Assembly: GCA_025526935.1 (NCBI GenBank)
Contig: JAHLKD010000002.1
Coordinates: forward strand, 165,001 to 229,000
DNA from: Cladochytrium replicatum
Lineage: Eukaryota; Chytridiomycota; Chytridiomycetes; Cladochytriales; Cladochytriaceae
Direction of reading: 5' to 3'
Length of the DNA stretch: 64,000 bases
Of the stretch, positions 40,745 to 53,499 are shown piece after piece. Both the position numbers and the translations under genes were made by a program. Within the stretch, counting starts at the first letter, position 1, and each line of letters opens with the position of its first letter. Under the pieces are notes generated by a model that had not been told where the DNA came from, made no database searches, and was given only the letters and a program-made list of their open reading frames with translations.

Positions 40745-41789
40745 ATGGATTCCGCTTATCAGATCGCAGTAGCAGCCGAACCAAATGGAGAATCGCACTT
40801 CTATCCCTGCGACCATCTGTCTCCTTCTCGAGTCTTGAAGCGCTCGCTGAGCCTTCAGGATACATTTGTGAAGCCCAAAACCCCACCAGAGTTCCAGAGC
40901 GAGGTCCTCAGACAATCTCTCTACCGGGTGTTTGTGTCATGGTCATCCACCACTTCGATGGATATGGATCGACGTATAAATGCATATCGGCACCGGATTG
41001 AAACGGATGCGGAAGTAATCCGCTTCATGGAGATGGAACACCAAACAACATTGGAAATATACGAGGTATCACTTTTTCAATCTAACTGTAAAAGTTGTCT
41101 CAAATATTCTCCAGGCTCGAATCCGTGCACTAAGTGATGAGCTGGAGCTCAGTGAAATTGAAAAGAATAGTCTTGAAGATCTTGTCGGGGATTTGGAGGA
41201 TGAGAACTTCAACCTTCGAGAAGAAGTCAGCGCACTTACTGGAAAGCCTCGGTGTGAAACTCCCCATCAGCCAAGGACTCCTCGCACGATCAACCGAATC
41301 CGTTCAACTCCCGCATTTCGAATCCATAGCAGGACGTTTGGCGCAACCACTCCCGTGGTACACAGGAAAATACTTGCAACACCTCAATTTGCACAACCTC
41401 TTGACCGCGCAAACATCATCTCTGCAGCCCGAACTGTTGCTGAGAGTGAACGAGGTAGAAGTTTACTGCGCTTTGCTTCTGATGTCGGGGATGTGCAATT
41501 GAGAAAGAACGATCGGGATTGTAAAGATTCGATTTCTGGTTGCTCGACACTCACGGCACTTGGAGCTGAAGGAATTAGGAGCGATCACCGTTCGATTGCG
41601 ACTGTAGAAGGTTTAGACAACCAAATGTCACAAAGTGGACTGCCCACGACGGTTGTACGGAAATGCACCGAAGATTGTCGCCAAAATGCATTGTGTGACG
41701 AAGACCCATTTTCAGTGAGACAAGCAGAGCGAAAGGACTCCGCTATCGCAATACCAGACGATTCGAGTCAATTGACAGCGGCGTCGTGA
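40745..41789 (+). CDS. Coiled-coil protein of unknown function
   Basis: Two exons (40745-41065, 41115-41789) give 331 residues. The intron has a GTATCA donor and TTCTCCAG acceptor and keeps the frame. An N-terminal unknown region (SRVLKRSLSLQDTFV) leads into a helix that crosses the intron and forms a coiled coil (ALSDELELSEIEKNSLEDLV, DLEDENFNLREEVSAL). The rest is Ser/Arg/Thr-rich and probably disordered, with several TP sites (PRTPRTINRIRSTPAF). The overall plan resembles a cytoskeletal or centrosomal adaptor, but no family is recognised. Confidence 0.6.
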
Positions 41790-41997
41790 AGCCTTCAGCT
41801 TCGAGCATGGGGTTAGAGGGAGTGGATGTAAAGAGGACAATATCCATTTGCTGCAGCGTATTTCCATTTGAAATTTAACATCATATAATACACAATCGAT
41901 TACCCCTCAATTCTTAACTTGGATTCAAAGAAAAACTTGTTTGGTGTAATAGTCTCACTATGTTTAGTCGTTTCACAGTGACGACATTGGTGTGTGG

Positions 41998-42831
41998 CTA
42001 GTCTTCCATGAGTTCAACGCTTTTTCTTTCGGATTCTTTGGCGGGTTGATTAAGCTCCTTGAATGATACTTCGACATCAAGATCCTCCATGTTCTCTTTT
42101 GTTCGCAACTCATCCCAATCCTCGTTATCATTATCATCATCACCTTCGGCATTGGCATCAGAGTCACCAATGGATTGTAGGTCGTGAGAGGATTCGCTAA
42201 AGAACTCTTCTGAATCATCCTCATGATCCCTTTCTGTTTCCAGTGTTTCTCCACTCTGATCCGTGGTCTCTTGGTTCTCTATATCAACCCGTAGTCCGTC
42301 CACAACATCTGAAACATCGTTCCTATCACTAAACATTGTTTTTCTGTTCCGAGTGATTGACTGCGGAGGAGAGGAATCACCAAAATCATTGGGTTCACTA
42401 TCCCACTCCAGAAGTTCCACAGACTGCTCATGATGTGTCACCTTCTCAAGTTTTTCGTTTTCCGCAACACTATCCGCATAGTCATCCAGTAATACTCGAA
42501 CAGAGTCACGCTCGTCCAAGGCACCTTCAACTGGATCGTAGAGCTTTCCACTCCGGAGATCCTCTTCCCTTTGCAAAACAGCCAAGTCGTCGTCTCCAAG
42601 CTCTGCCCCTCCATCGCTAAGCACTGAAGGGCAGCAGTTTTAGTTGGTTGCTTTGGATATAGTTACAAATGACAGACCATAACTATTTGCTTTATTCTCT
42701 TCCTCGCCATACCAACCGGGAGCTCTTGATTGATCAATTCTCTTGGAAAGATTCCATGTCACCATAATCGTCATGATCACTGCAAAGAGCCAAAGTTGGC
42801 AACGGAATCGCCGGCCACTGGGACATGTCAT
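41998..42831 (-). CDS. Single-pass membrane protein with acidic lumenal domain
   Basis: Two exons (42831-42678, 42623-41998) give 259 residues. A short basic N-terminus (SGRRFRCQ) precedes a signal anchor (LWLFAVIMTIMVTW). After it the protein is strongly acidic, with Asp/Glu runs (DDDNDNEDWDEL near the end), so it is likely a type II protein with an acidic lumenal or extracellular part. The donor GTCTGT is weak. An alternative model starts at the ATG at 42925 and uses the GTAAGTAG donor at about 42865, but then loses the membrane segment. Function unknown. Confidence 0.5.
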
Positions 42832-43003
42832 TTATCGAAAGGCCATGTTCTTTGATTCTACTTACGACCCAAAATGTCGTTGCATGTCTGATTGGTGCAT
42901 ATAATGCTAGTTGGAACCTTTTCATTCTTTGCCAAACAAATTTGTAATGAATTAGTCTGATCGATAGAAACTACAACAAGTGACAAGCCGAACCATCAAA
43001 CTT

Positions 43004-46000
43004 CTACGAAAAGCTCTTCAACGTGATCTTAGGTTGGGCGGCAATAAATGAATCAGCCCCAGTCCCATGGTGACTGGATTGGGAGCTTTCGCTGTTTCCC
43101 GAAATTAGGGACTTGAACGACTGCTCGAGCTTTGTGCGTGCTGCCACGGATATATGCGAATCACTCTTCTTGAACACAAGCGGTTGCGCAGACGCCAGTT
43201 GGAGGAGAGTTTGGGTCGCAATGGTATGAAGATTGCGAGTAGCCGGCAGTAGAGTTTCAATCGGCTTCTCCGAAAGGACAGATATGAATGCAGGGATGAT
43301 GATCGCAAGCATTGCAGGCTCTACTTAAAGCGTTAATGGAAAATCAGAAACTTTGCGGTCCGCAAAATACTTTTCTCCTCTTTGGTAACTGTAGTGTAAA
43401 GCAGAAAGAGCACTCGCAGTGCTTCTTCCGCAATAAGGACCTGATCGGAAGCCACACGGCCGGACGAGATTTTAATTTTGCCTGACAGTTCGATCACGCG
43501 CAAGACCACGGCAGGAAGCAACTGCACGGCATATATCGCACCAATATTCGCAATCGCAGCTTCGGATCGACCAGTGATTGGGAGCAACGTCCGAACACAT
43601 TGAAGTGCTACAAGTGATAACTACAACGAAGTAGTTGGAAGCTTCATCTCATCTAAATATTTAACTTGCTTGCTTACCTGAGTGTGTTTTGATTGAATAC
43701 AGCGGCGCAATGCCACTATCAAACTGCTCTGGTTCGCGGGGTTATGACTGAGAGCGGGACAGGTCGCTGTTATCAACACTATCGAGAGGAGCGTATTCTT
43801 TGTCCATGACAGATCTTGTTCTGAGATCGCATCAACCTCCGCTGCCTCATCGCTAAGTGTGCGATGAGTATGCAAGATAAATGAGCAAAAATTTTGCTAC
43901 CTTTCCGGCGATAAACCCTCCAACAAAGAGCAAACCGACGCTTGCAAAACGTGGGCATACACAGACTTGTTCACTGTTAGCAAAGGGTTTGACTGCAGTT
44001 GGTCAAGCAGTCGCTTCACACATATTATCACTCTCGGGGAAACATCGGTGCTGAACTTCTCGGTTTCGAGGATGCCTGTCAAGTTTGGTGTCGTTAGGAA
44101 TGAGGACGAAATCGAAAGAATTTCCTCTCTCACTTATGAATATAAAGAATGCAAGTGGAATCAATGCTGCCGTACGCAACTCCAAAACACTGGGAAGGAG
44201 GATGATAGATATGAGGGACTCTAGTGCCAAACCTAAGAGTACTGCTGTCTCTGGGGTCTGTGGACGGTAAGCCATAACTATTCCAGCATATCAAAAATCG
44301 AATGTCACTATCATCCCCACCAACTTAGTAACTTACACGTTGCAGTGGGATTATTCGATAGCAAGGGGATGTGATATGTGAACACATTGTAATGTAGTCT
44401 GATAGTCACGTAAAGCCTCTGGTTGCTAATCGACGCCCAAATGGCTTCAACATCTCCAGATCCGCCATCTTCAACTTGAATTTAGCACTACATCTCACCA
44501 ACGTATGATCGTCATACCCAGCGTTAATGGGGGAGGAGGTTTCAATGTCATAGCGAGAAGACACGAGGTCGTCCTTGTAATCTACAATTAGTTGATTGAC
44601 GATCCGAAGCACGCGCGTTTGAATGGGGACATCTTCCGTTTGAATAACTCGGTCAAACACATGAATGAGCTCAAGGAAAACTGCCTGAGAGAAATAGTGT
44701 ATTGAGCCAAGTTAGTATCGCTTTCGACAAACATGTACCTTGTCAATGAAACCTTGGCCTAAAACCTGTGGACGAACTAACATTTTGATGCTCTCAAGAC
44801 ATATCTCCAACGTCGTGGTGTCCTCCCGCCAGCTAAATCCAGCCGAAGCAGAGGCGTTGGCTGAACGTTAGGCGTTCATATTCGTGCTCGGCCTCCTGAT
44901 TCCGTTGGCCCCGCAAACAGATGTCCCACTGAGACCGGAATTTGAAATGGCTTCAATGCAAATACCGAGTAATACTTTGAAGACTTTGGAGGAGCGGCCC
45001 AGTGCTTCCGGGTATTCCTCTTCTGTCTCAGAGTTTAAATCGAATCGGAAGATGGTTGTGACTAAATTGTCGTGAACGTCTATCAAGCTTGTCAATGCTC
45101 GCATCACAACTAGCCATGTCTGATTGTAGTACTACAGGAAAGCCGGGAGCTATTGAGTACGATGATCGCAGCCCGGATCAAAACCTAAGAACTCACTGGA
45201 AGTAAAACCTCTCGGGTGGCGCTTATGTATGAATCTAGTTGACCGGAAGAGCCTGAAGCCGAGCTACTGACGCCAGCAAATAACCGCATTGCGTCAAGTT
45301 CAAAGTAGAGTCTCATCTTTGCACAATCGTTCAGGAGAGAGACCCAAAGCCTTGCTAACGTTGCCAAGTTCCTTAATGGCACACTTTAGCACTCAGCCGC
45401 AATGTCCAAGTAGTACTACTAACGGTTTCAGAATTTCCTCCAGGAACGGGTGACGTGTACTTGCGACACAGAGCTCTGCCCACGCCAGCAGAACCGATAA
45501 ACGGAGCATGACTTGAATGTGGGTTTCTTCGTTACTTGTTTTCGACTCATCTATTGATCACAAGAATGCCAGACGAATCAAGTCTGGGAAGTGAAGAATC
45601 AAAAAGTCGACGGACGCTCCTGAAGGGGCAGCATTGACAACAGCTTTGGCAGCAGCTAAGTCAAAATGTTCCGCACGTGAAGTTGAAGCTATGATGGTCA
45701 AAATCTGCCTGACGCACGTCAAAGCGAAGAGCTGCGTGCGCCAACGTGGGGTCAACGAAACGGGTACAGTTGTCGTTGATGGGCCAATTGATGCTTGCTG
45801 TGCGGATCCGGCTACAGTCGCTGCAGCAGGTTTGACAGGTTCGCCTCCCTCGACTTCAACCGCTTCTTCGTCCTCATCTGTGTTCTGTCCATCTTTGGTA
45901 GGGGATTGGCCTGAGCTACCACTTGTCTGCTGTTGCGCAACCGTTCGAGACGCAGTCCTGGATAGGATTCCCTTGCAGAGGTCGAGCCAACGCGATGGGT

Positions 46001-49000
46001 ACACTGGCGCTGTGTGCTTCTCAAGCGCGACCAAAACGTCTCGGATCTCATCTCGCACCACCGGGTCTGTCTCGGTATCCAAGAGCGAAAATAGCTGCTC
46101 TTCTAGCTGATTGTTGACGGCGGCACCAAGCACCTCCTCAGGGCTTCGCTGAACCAACTGGTATAAACAAGTAACAGCGGCATTTCTGATTAATCTGATC
46201 TGCGTGGTTTGCTCGTTGTGAAGCTGTAACTGGAGGAAAGGTAAGATGCTTGATATCTCCACGTATTGTGACGCAAATAGGATAAAATGCTGGATGCAAC
46301 GAATTGCTTCGACAACAACGAATAGGTCGGTATCGTTCTTGAGTTCTTCATACATAAAGATTGAAAAATAAATCGCGCATTTTGCTCGAAGCCTGTAATT
46401 CCGGCCCAACGACGCCAAGGAGTGCGTGCAAGATACGTCCGAATATAGGATATGCCCCGGATTCACTGGAGGAGCCCGGACCATTTGCCAGCGGTGCAGC
46501 AAGTTCATGGCTCTCAGACATAAGTAGTTTGGCAACCACCGACAACGTGGAGTTTACGAATGGCCCGTACATGAGTCCGGCACTTTCGATTGTCAGCCAA
46601 ACTGAATGCAACACCCACGTGTGTACCAAAGGATAAGGATCTGTCGCTAATGTGTGCAGGAGCCCAACAATCGTCTTCAGATGCGATCCAGCTGCCATGC
46701 CGCCAACATAGCTGTGAACGTAGCCAAGTGCCAAAGCGGAACTTGCACGCCGATCCGGATCGCGATTCTTAACGACTTGGTCTACAAGGCTTTGAATAAG
46801 CGGATTGACCGCTGATGCAGAGCCTCCAACACGTGAAAGACGACCAACCATTTCGCATGCTGCAAGCCGCACACCATGATCTGAGCCTAGCAACTGGTCC
46901 TGAACAAAGTGTTAGGTAAATACAGACAATACACCGAGAGCCTCACCTCAGCGATTTCCCATATTAGTTGAGGCGTCCTTCCAGAACCAAGGGTACCCTT
47001 CTTTGCCATGATATACTTCAGTGCCCCAATTAAGGCGACCAGTATGTTCAATTGGGCTGCGTTTCGCCTTCCGACTGAAATTTTACCTCCCTGATATGTG
47101 TGTACTTTGACAAGCTGATCAAGAATTAACTCTTGCATAGCGTTCGATTGAAGCGGAAGCACTTGGCTGAAGAGTTCTACGGCGGCTTCAACAGCCGCTA
47201 CTGTAGGAGTTTGCGCTCTTGCATCCTCGCCATAGGAACCAAATTTGCTTCCAGGGGACACCTTGCGAAGTAATAGCAGACCATCGTACTCGATTGCTCC
47301 CATGTGTCTCGCAGTTAACTGCACAATGATCAGACTATTAGACCAAAGCGGGTGTGATTCTAAACTCACCAATGTCTCCACTATTTGTACGTCTGTCTCT
47401 TTGACCAACGCTCGTGCTATACCTCGGTCTTCCACTTCGATATCTCCTGCTACTTCCACGTGGAGACCGTTCAGCAGTGAAGTTGTATATGCCGGATCCA
47501 CTGTTCTTCCTGTCTTCTCTGCAGTGCCGCTTGGGGTTTTCTCCAGTTGACCTCTGTCAGGATCCGGAGCGAATACATCTATCGTGGCTCTGAGAACGCT
47601 GGAGTAGGATCCCTCATAAAGTGTAGGTGACGATATTGCTTTGAAACACTGAAACAGCCGCTTGCGAAGAAGAAGGTTGCGGTCCTGCAGGCGTAAGCGA
47701 ATTCGATCATTGCCCAATCCGGTCGATGTCTGAGGGTAGGTGGTGGGTAACAGATTCACAAAAGTCATTGTGTTGTTCAGATTGACCACGATGCGTTTGG
47801 AGACATCGCTGGTCAGAAGTTCGGCATTGTGAGTCAGGAAACATTCTAGTGCGCCTAACGCCGTCACGCGCACGGATATTGCATGGTACCAATCTGATTT
47901 TCCCTTATGTCCATCTTTTGATGAAGGCTTTTGTAGAACGTTCTTCCATAGAAGCATGAGCTGAGCACTATGGACGCGAACAAAGCTGGGTCCCAGAGTC
48001 AACAGACCCGAAATCAAAGTCCATGCAACTTGCGACTGGGTAGCCGCAACGTGTAAGTCTTTGTTCACTGATGCAGCTTTGAGGAGCTGGTTCGCAAGGC
48101 CGAAAACCTTCGCCGTTCCGTCAAATGAAATGTAGAGACTTCGTTGTGGAATAACGCTGGTAAGCGTCGCAAGAACGTTTCCGTATCCAACATATCGATC
48201 AAGCATATCAGGTTTGTCTGATGCAAGATTGGGGAGATCTTTTTGAATTAGGCTGATCATCCGGCTCATCAACCGCGGGAGATTGGATGGGAGAGACAGG
48301 CAGACCGCTTTGAAGTAAATAGCGAGTGCTGTGTTCACAGATGGAGCTGTATGTGATAGAAGCGACATTGCAGGTTCAACAATCGAATCTTGCACCAACT
48401 GTGCTGTTGAGCCCAGGTCATGCATGAGTGCTGCAGCCTCGTTCAAAGCACACGTTAGAGAGACTTTGCTCGGAGCGACGTCAGATGCAAGAACCGCCGG
48501 CCATTTCCTTAGCCAGTCAGTAGCAAGGTCTTTGATTGCAGAGATTTGACCCGATTCTGTGAGCGACTTCCCAATAACTTCACGAAGGAGAAAATTGCAG
48601 CATGTACGACTTTCTACACAGTCATTATCTGTTGAAGTTATCTTTGCAGATCCGAAGTTTTTTCCAGAAGGTGTTGTAAAATGATAGCGTAGTTGGTTTC
48701 AACGAGCTTGATTCCCATACCTCTGAAAAGGCTGGCATAGGTCTCGACGATCCCCACACGAACTTCACGCGTTGATGCCTTCAAGAGAGGAGTTGTCAAA
48801 ACATTGAGCATCTCGGTAATTGAGAGGATATTCTGAGGCTGAGATGTTGCTTCTGCTTCGTTGGCCTTTGCACTTCGTTTTGGGTATTTTTGGTTATTGG
48901 TGCAGGTTGCTGTGACAATAAGAGAACCGAGCTAAGCAACGACGCGACGGATCTTCGTGTTGCATAGGTTCCACCGTCCAACGCCCTGGGACCCAAGTTG

Positions 49001-50004
49001 ACCAATGATTCATATTCATCAGATTTGACTGGCGGATGGTGCGATGTGTTCTTATAAATTGCTTCAAGCAGCTGTTGAAGCAAAATATTAGTCCAGCCAC
49101 AGAAGAAAACAGAAAACTTACTTCAGCCCCGCAGCTTCGAATAAGGCACGTTTTGTCGGTAAGAGACACCTTCGCTTGCTTGACCACATCTTTTATGAGA
49201 GTTTCAGAAGCCCCTTTACCTGCACCTCTAAGAGAGCGGGAAAGTGCCGTCAATGCCTCGAAACGCAATGGGATCTGCAACAATCCATTAGGTACGCAGA
49301 TCAAAATCATTCAAACTTGAACTAACTTCAGCTTCCTTCGCTGATCGAATGATTTTAAGTAAAGCAGAAGTAGTTTCACCAAACAGCGACAGCACCTGGG
49401 CGTGATATGAGCGAATACTTACATGTGATTGCTATTGAACAAACCTTTCCGCCTACTGCTTCTGTAATAGCCCCAATGCAGTGAATAGCTGCACTGAATG
49501 ATAACAGTTAATGTACTAAGTGTGCTCATTAATCGATCCCACCCACAGCCGAATTGCTGGATCCATGTCCTTCTTTCCATTGATCAAATTTTGGATTCCA
49601 ACAATCGTATCGAATAGCGTTCGTGTATCACTACCAGAGTAGATCCCCACCATACATCGAGCGATTAGCTGTCGGATCGGTTTTGTCGGCTTGGGTGACC
49701 CAGACCCGAGAAACCTGATCAGTGCTTTCTCTATATTTGACTGATACGGTCGAAGAGTCTCCTGAAATTGGAATGCATAAGATAGAACAACAAACAGAGC
49801 AAATGATCAGCTGTACCTTCCTATTCTTCTTAATGTCTTTCTCCACAGTCATGAGCCATTGGTAGACGACCAGCTCGCGCTTCTCGGGAGACTCAGCAGC
49901 GGCAATTTTTTCTCTAGATCATCGACGTTGAATGATTCCGGAACTTGGGATGGTGGTGTTGGGCCAACCACCGAGGGAAACGAGGGGAAGAATGACCAGG
50001 ACAT
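43004..50004 (-). CDS. HEATR5/Laa1-family giant HEAT-repeat protein
   Basis: A very long minus-strand gene of many exons separated by 45-65-nt introns; I estimate about 1,900-2,000 residues. The match to HEATR5B runs along the whole length: ELVVYQWLMTVEKDI near the start, VAWTLISGLLTLGPSFVRVH with LMLLWKNVLQ, LRLRLQDRNLLLRKRLFQCF and YEGSYSSVLRATID, ALGYVHSYVGGM with HLKTIVGLLHTL and WVLHSVWLTIES, TPRWRTQLFALTCVRQIL with FDLAAAKAVVNAAPS and LHFPDLIRLAF, and the end AAQPKITLKSFS. Laa1/HEATR5 binds the AP-1 clathrin adaptor at the trans-Golgi/endosome, and in animals links to dynein and the Aftiphilin complex. Near the start, the frame through DDLEKK shifts at an A6 run (49906-49911) to continue IAAAESPEKRE. 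Exact exon ends beyond the first few were not all resolved. Confidence 0.88.
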
Positions 50005-50329
50005 CACTCTACACAAAGCCACATGAACATTCATGATGGAAATTTTAAATACACCAAGCATGAAATCGCATGAAGCTAAAACATTTGTTTTCATTTTGGA
50101 GCCCGGATCTTTAGCTGCACGTACGATACTTTGGATCTTACATGAACTGTTGGGACCAAATGTATCTCAATTTAGAAAATAGCAATGTCGATCGGAGGTG
50201 GAACAGAGCTGGATGAGATAATCATAAGTAGTGCAGAAGAAACTTTCTCTTCATCAAGTAGTAGAGTCAAAGAGTCCGAATATTTAAGAACCGTGGGTCA
50301 TTTGTAATGCATTGGAAAAACGAAAAGTA

Positions 50330-51340
50330 AATTTTGGCTATCGGATCATTTGCTGTATGCTATCGAGAAGCATGTTGTATTGATTGTGGGAGAAACTTGG
50401 TCGGACAAACTACGCGTACGGACATTCACTTCCCCTTGCGTACCATTCTTTTGCTGATCATAATTCCGCAGAGATTCCACAGTACTTGCACGAAGCGGGT
50501 TAGACTGCGGATGGTCGAATAGGTGGATGTACTCAGGATTGCTGGTTCGAGGAATGTGATCCTCTTCATGCTTGTTGCTGATGTCACAATTAGCCTCGCC
50601 GAATAGCCGCCACTTCGGTCGCAGAGCCGGTGCCCGAAGAAATGGGAGTTCAGCTGGGTCAAGAGGTACTGCAGCTATCCGAAAATACTAACGAATGGCA
50701 CTTTACACGCTCTAAATGTTAGGTAGCAATGTGCGTTTTGATGAACGCTACGATGATCGCCTCTCGTAGATCAAATATCTTATGGATGGAAAATTGCTCC
50801 GGGAAACCTTGGTCGGTGCATTATTGTCGCCATATAGTGTGATCATGGTTGACGAGGCTCATGAACGCAGCACATACTTTTCGGCTTGATCAAGAAGTTT
50901 TGTTCTCAATATCATCGGTACATCAGAAGAACTAATCAGACTCGATAGAATAATGAAACTCCGAGACTTGAAAGACCATCTCGTCTGCAACAATGGACTG
51001 CGAAAACTTTTCAAATACTTCACCGCAAATGAAGAAGCTCCAGATTTTTGCACGATTCGTTCTGTGGAGGGTCGTATGTTCCCGGTACATGGGATTTGAT
51101 GTTTTAAAAACCTTGAGAGTGACGTTTCTCAGGTCGACATGCAGACTTCATAAAGGCAGCAGTCGAAACAGTTCTGAAGATTCACAAATATGTAAGGATT
51201 TCCGAAAGTTCAAAAATTTATATTAATATTCTTCGGTATGAAAATCTGGGCGACGTGTTGGTATTCCTGACAGGAACAGAAGTGGTCGGTACGGCAGTCT
51301 CTCTAATCCACGAGGAACTTGATGGTAGGTTTCGAGGTTG
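50330..51340 (+). pseudogene. Decayed DEAH-box RNA helicase (DHX35-like)
   Basis: Pieces of a DEAH helicase appear in order and in shifting frames. A Walker A remnant (VGET...) is near 50385. IPQYLHEAG and TADG are at about 50466-50520. [20 protein letters not shown], then [14 protein letters not shown] with DEAH at 50851-50862, are followed by LIKKF. EEAPDFCTIRSVEGRMFPV is near 51040, and AAVETVLKIHKY with ENLGDVLVFLTGTEVVG near 51150-51300. Several stops and at least four frame changes separate them, and the Walker A lysine region is altered. The C-terminal half (motifs V and VI) was not found. The ancestral gene would be a DHX35-type spliceosome-associated helicase. Confidence 0.8.
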
Positions 51341-52131
51341 AAGACCTTCATATTTAGTGGGACCCGTGCAATGCGGGCAAGAGATTTTAATCATAGCAGC
51401 TATGCTATACAAGTGCGCTCCATCATCGATGACTAGTGGAAAACACTGACGTTGTTCTAGAACGTACTCATCATCGGAGGTTCTCGCAGAGATCTGGAGA
51501 ACGAAAGGATGAAGTTTACTGTCGAAGGAGATGACATTTGTACATCGATGGTTGGATTTTGGGTATCCCCTTTTGCAAGCCAAACTGACTTAGATTACCA
51601 GTATTCAATGCATTTATGAAATGGGCGCAATCACGTTGCTTAAATTATCAAAGCCTTCCTTGCATGCCGTGTCAATTCGAAAGCAATTGCAGAAAATCTG
51701 AATCGCCTTTAATACGATGTTGTGTCATGTCAAGTAGACACAGTAGCCATTCGCAAATGCTTAACATCTGGCTATTTTGGTAGCACTGCCAAGCTGCAGC
51801 CAGGTGGGTCGGTCGTACACAGCATTAAGTGGTAGCACGGCAATTTGGCAATGTGCAGTTTTATTGCTTTAACTGTTTGCTAACATCACGTTTCTAGCCA
51901 TTACACATGCATCCCAATTCAGTATTAGCCGAGAGGTCACCTGGCTAGGTCGTCTTTACGGAAGGTGGGAAGGTTGGTTTTCTCAATGCCTCTTTGACAA
52001 TTTTGACGCCAAGCAGTTGTAGAAACGACTAAAGCGTACATGAGGAATGTGATCGGGTGTGACCTAGTGGAGCTCGCACCCAATTACCACACAAAATGAA
52101 TGGTACAATGTATTCCACCTGCCAGTTTTGT
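51341..52131. other. Stretch without a firm gene
   Basis: A minus-strand open frame at 51583-51218 overlaps the helicase relic and begins without an ATG; its composition is not clearly protein-like. 51600-52131 shows nothing recognisable. It may hold the eroded 3' half of the helicase gene. Confidence 0.3.
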
Positions 52132-53014
52132 TCACCCTCGGGCAGGGGGGGCATTTCCACCGCTGCCAAACATACTGGATATTCTGCTGGATATCATGTT
52201 TCCCACCATGGATTGGACCATATTGTTTCCAGCAGCCCAGTTCGTAAACTTCTGCTTTGCGTCCTGAAATAAAGATGAGCATTGTCCAGATACAACATGT
52301 CGGCTTACCTTCTCACAACGAGAATATCCGATTACATTCGCAACATTGAGCACAATGGCCACAACCGTGACCACAAACCATTCCACGCTGAACCTCAAGA
52401 TTGCGAGTAGCCCAAACAGACCCCAGATTACTGGTGTGATGTAAAGCGAGCCCCAGAAAATGCGTGAGTCCACTTGGTTTACTGTGCGATTCTAAAAACT
52501 AATCAGAGATCATCGGTGATCGAAAACTGGTGGCTCCCACTCACCTCTCGAGACTCAAAAATCCACACATTTGTGCCATCATCCCGAATTTCGTTCCACC
52601 AACGAAGCCCGACCAGCAGTCGCCCGGACACATTCTTAACAGTCCAGAAATCGAAAGCAAGGAACAATATGATGATCACAAATGCCAGAATGAAACTGCT
52701 GAAGAGCAACGACGAGAACAGATATGTCAGTAGCGCAAGACTCCTGAAGAGGAGGTGAAAGAATAGGACCGTTGGGTGACTGGTACATGATCAAAGGTTA
52801 GCATGCATGTGTGAGCTCAGTACATCCATTTGTCTTAAACATACCTAGACTGCTGAAATATGCTCTGATTTTGAGGATTCTGCTGGATGCTGCCAGATTC
52901 TAAGTCCGAACCCCCACCAGCGATTGGCGCAGCATTAGGAACAAGCTTCTCTCGGTCCTAGACGTATTTCCGATCATTTACCAACCAAAGTGCTCGACCC
53001 AGCACTCTCACCAT
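52132..53014 (-). CDS. TVP23: TVP23 Golgi membrane protein
   Basis: Five exons: 53014-53012, 52957-52845, 52779-52545, 52491-52309 and 52263-52132, giving 221 residues. The first coding exon is the ATG alone, followed directly by a GTGAGAG donor. Four membrane spans are visible: a hydrophobic pair at LALLTYLFSSLLFSSFILAF and VIIILFLAFDFW, and a second pair at FWGSLYITPVIWGLFGLLAI and WFVVTVVAIVLNVANVIGYS. The motifs LLVGLRWWNE, VWIFESRE, DSRIFWGSLY and GYSRCEKDAKQK are those of the TVP23/FAM18 family. These proteins act in vesicle transport at the late Golgi. The end is Gly/Ser-rich. Confidence 0.9.
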
Positions 53015-53016
53015 TG

Positions 53017-53296
53017 ATGTTAAACCTCAAGCCACAAGACTGTGTGGGAAAAACATGTATGTTCAAAGAATGTAACACCGTCATCGCTCACAGGCGGATC
53101 ATCGTACTGTTCCGCGGAGGTTATTCTAGCTCAGCTTGAGGAGGATCGTGCGGCAATTCTCGCTGCTGCGACATCTATCCAGACTTATCTCTCAAAACTA
53201 AGGGAAGAGCAGAAACTAATGGAGTCGCAGATCCGAAAAATGCTTTTCGAGAGCTCGGAAATTCATGAAAATACAGCGCGGACACTCAACGATTGA
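53017..53296 (+). CDS. Small coiled-coil protein, unknown
   Basis: Two exons (53017-53056, 53094-53296) give 80 residues. The intron of 37 nt (GTATGT donor, CTCACAG acceptor) is short but keeps the frame. The C-terminal two thirds form a helix with coiled-coil character (LAQLEEDRAAILAAATSIQT, LREEQKLMESQIRKM). The size and shape would fit a subunit of a small complex such as BLOC-1/BORC or a kinetochore complex, but no family is recognised. Its start codon is two bases from that of TVP23 on the other strand. Confidence 0.5.
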
Positions 53297-53473
53297 AACC
53301 GACGTCTTTCCGTCATGGTTGGTCGCCGCTTGCTGAGCTTCAAGCACTTCTTTTAAGTTTCTCTGCGTATCCGCAACAAAATATTCCTTTTTACAGTTTG
53401 GCACATTTTCCGAGTCCGACCCACGCCGCCATGTCCAAGACAAACTAGAAGACGACCTTCTTCGACCCGGCAT
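53216..53473 (-). CDS. Possible small Cys-containing ORF, antisense overlap
   Basis: An 85-codon frame from the ATG at 53473, Arg/Ser-rich at the N-terminus, ending with ECPRCIFMNFRALEKHFSDL, which has the C-x2-C and later His spacing of a loose zinc finger. Its last 80 bp overlap the 3' end of the coiled-coil gene on the plus strand. One of the two may be spurious. Confidence 0.25.
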   Translation of the reverse strand: MPGRRRSSSSLSWTWRRGSDSENVPNCKKEYFVADTQRNLKEVLEAQQAATNHDGKTSVSIVECPRCIFMNFRALEKHFSDLRLH

Positions 53474-53499
53474 TCCTTTGCTCTAGCGCACGCCTCACC

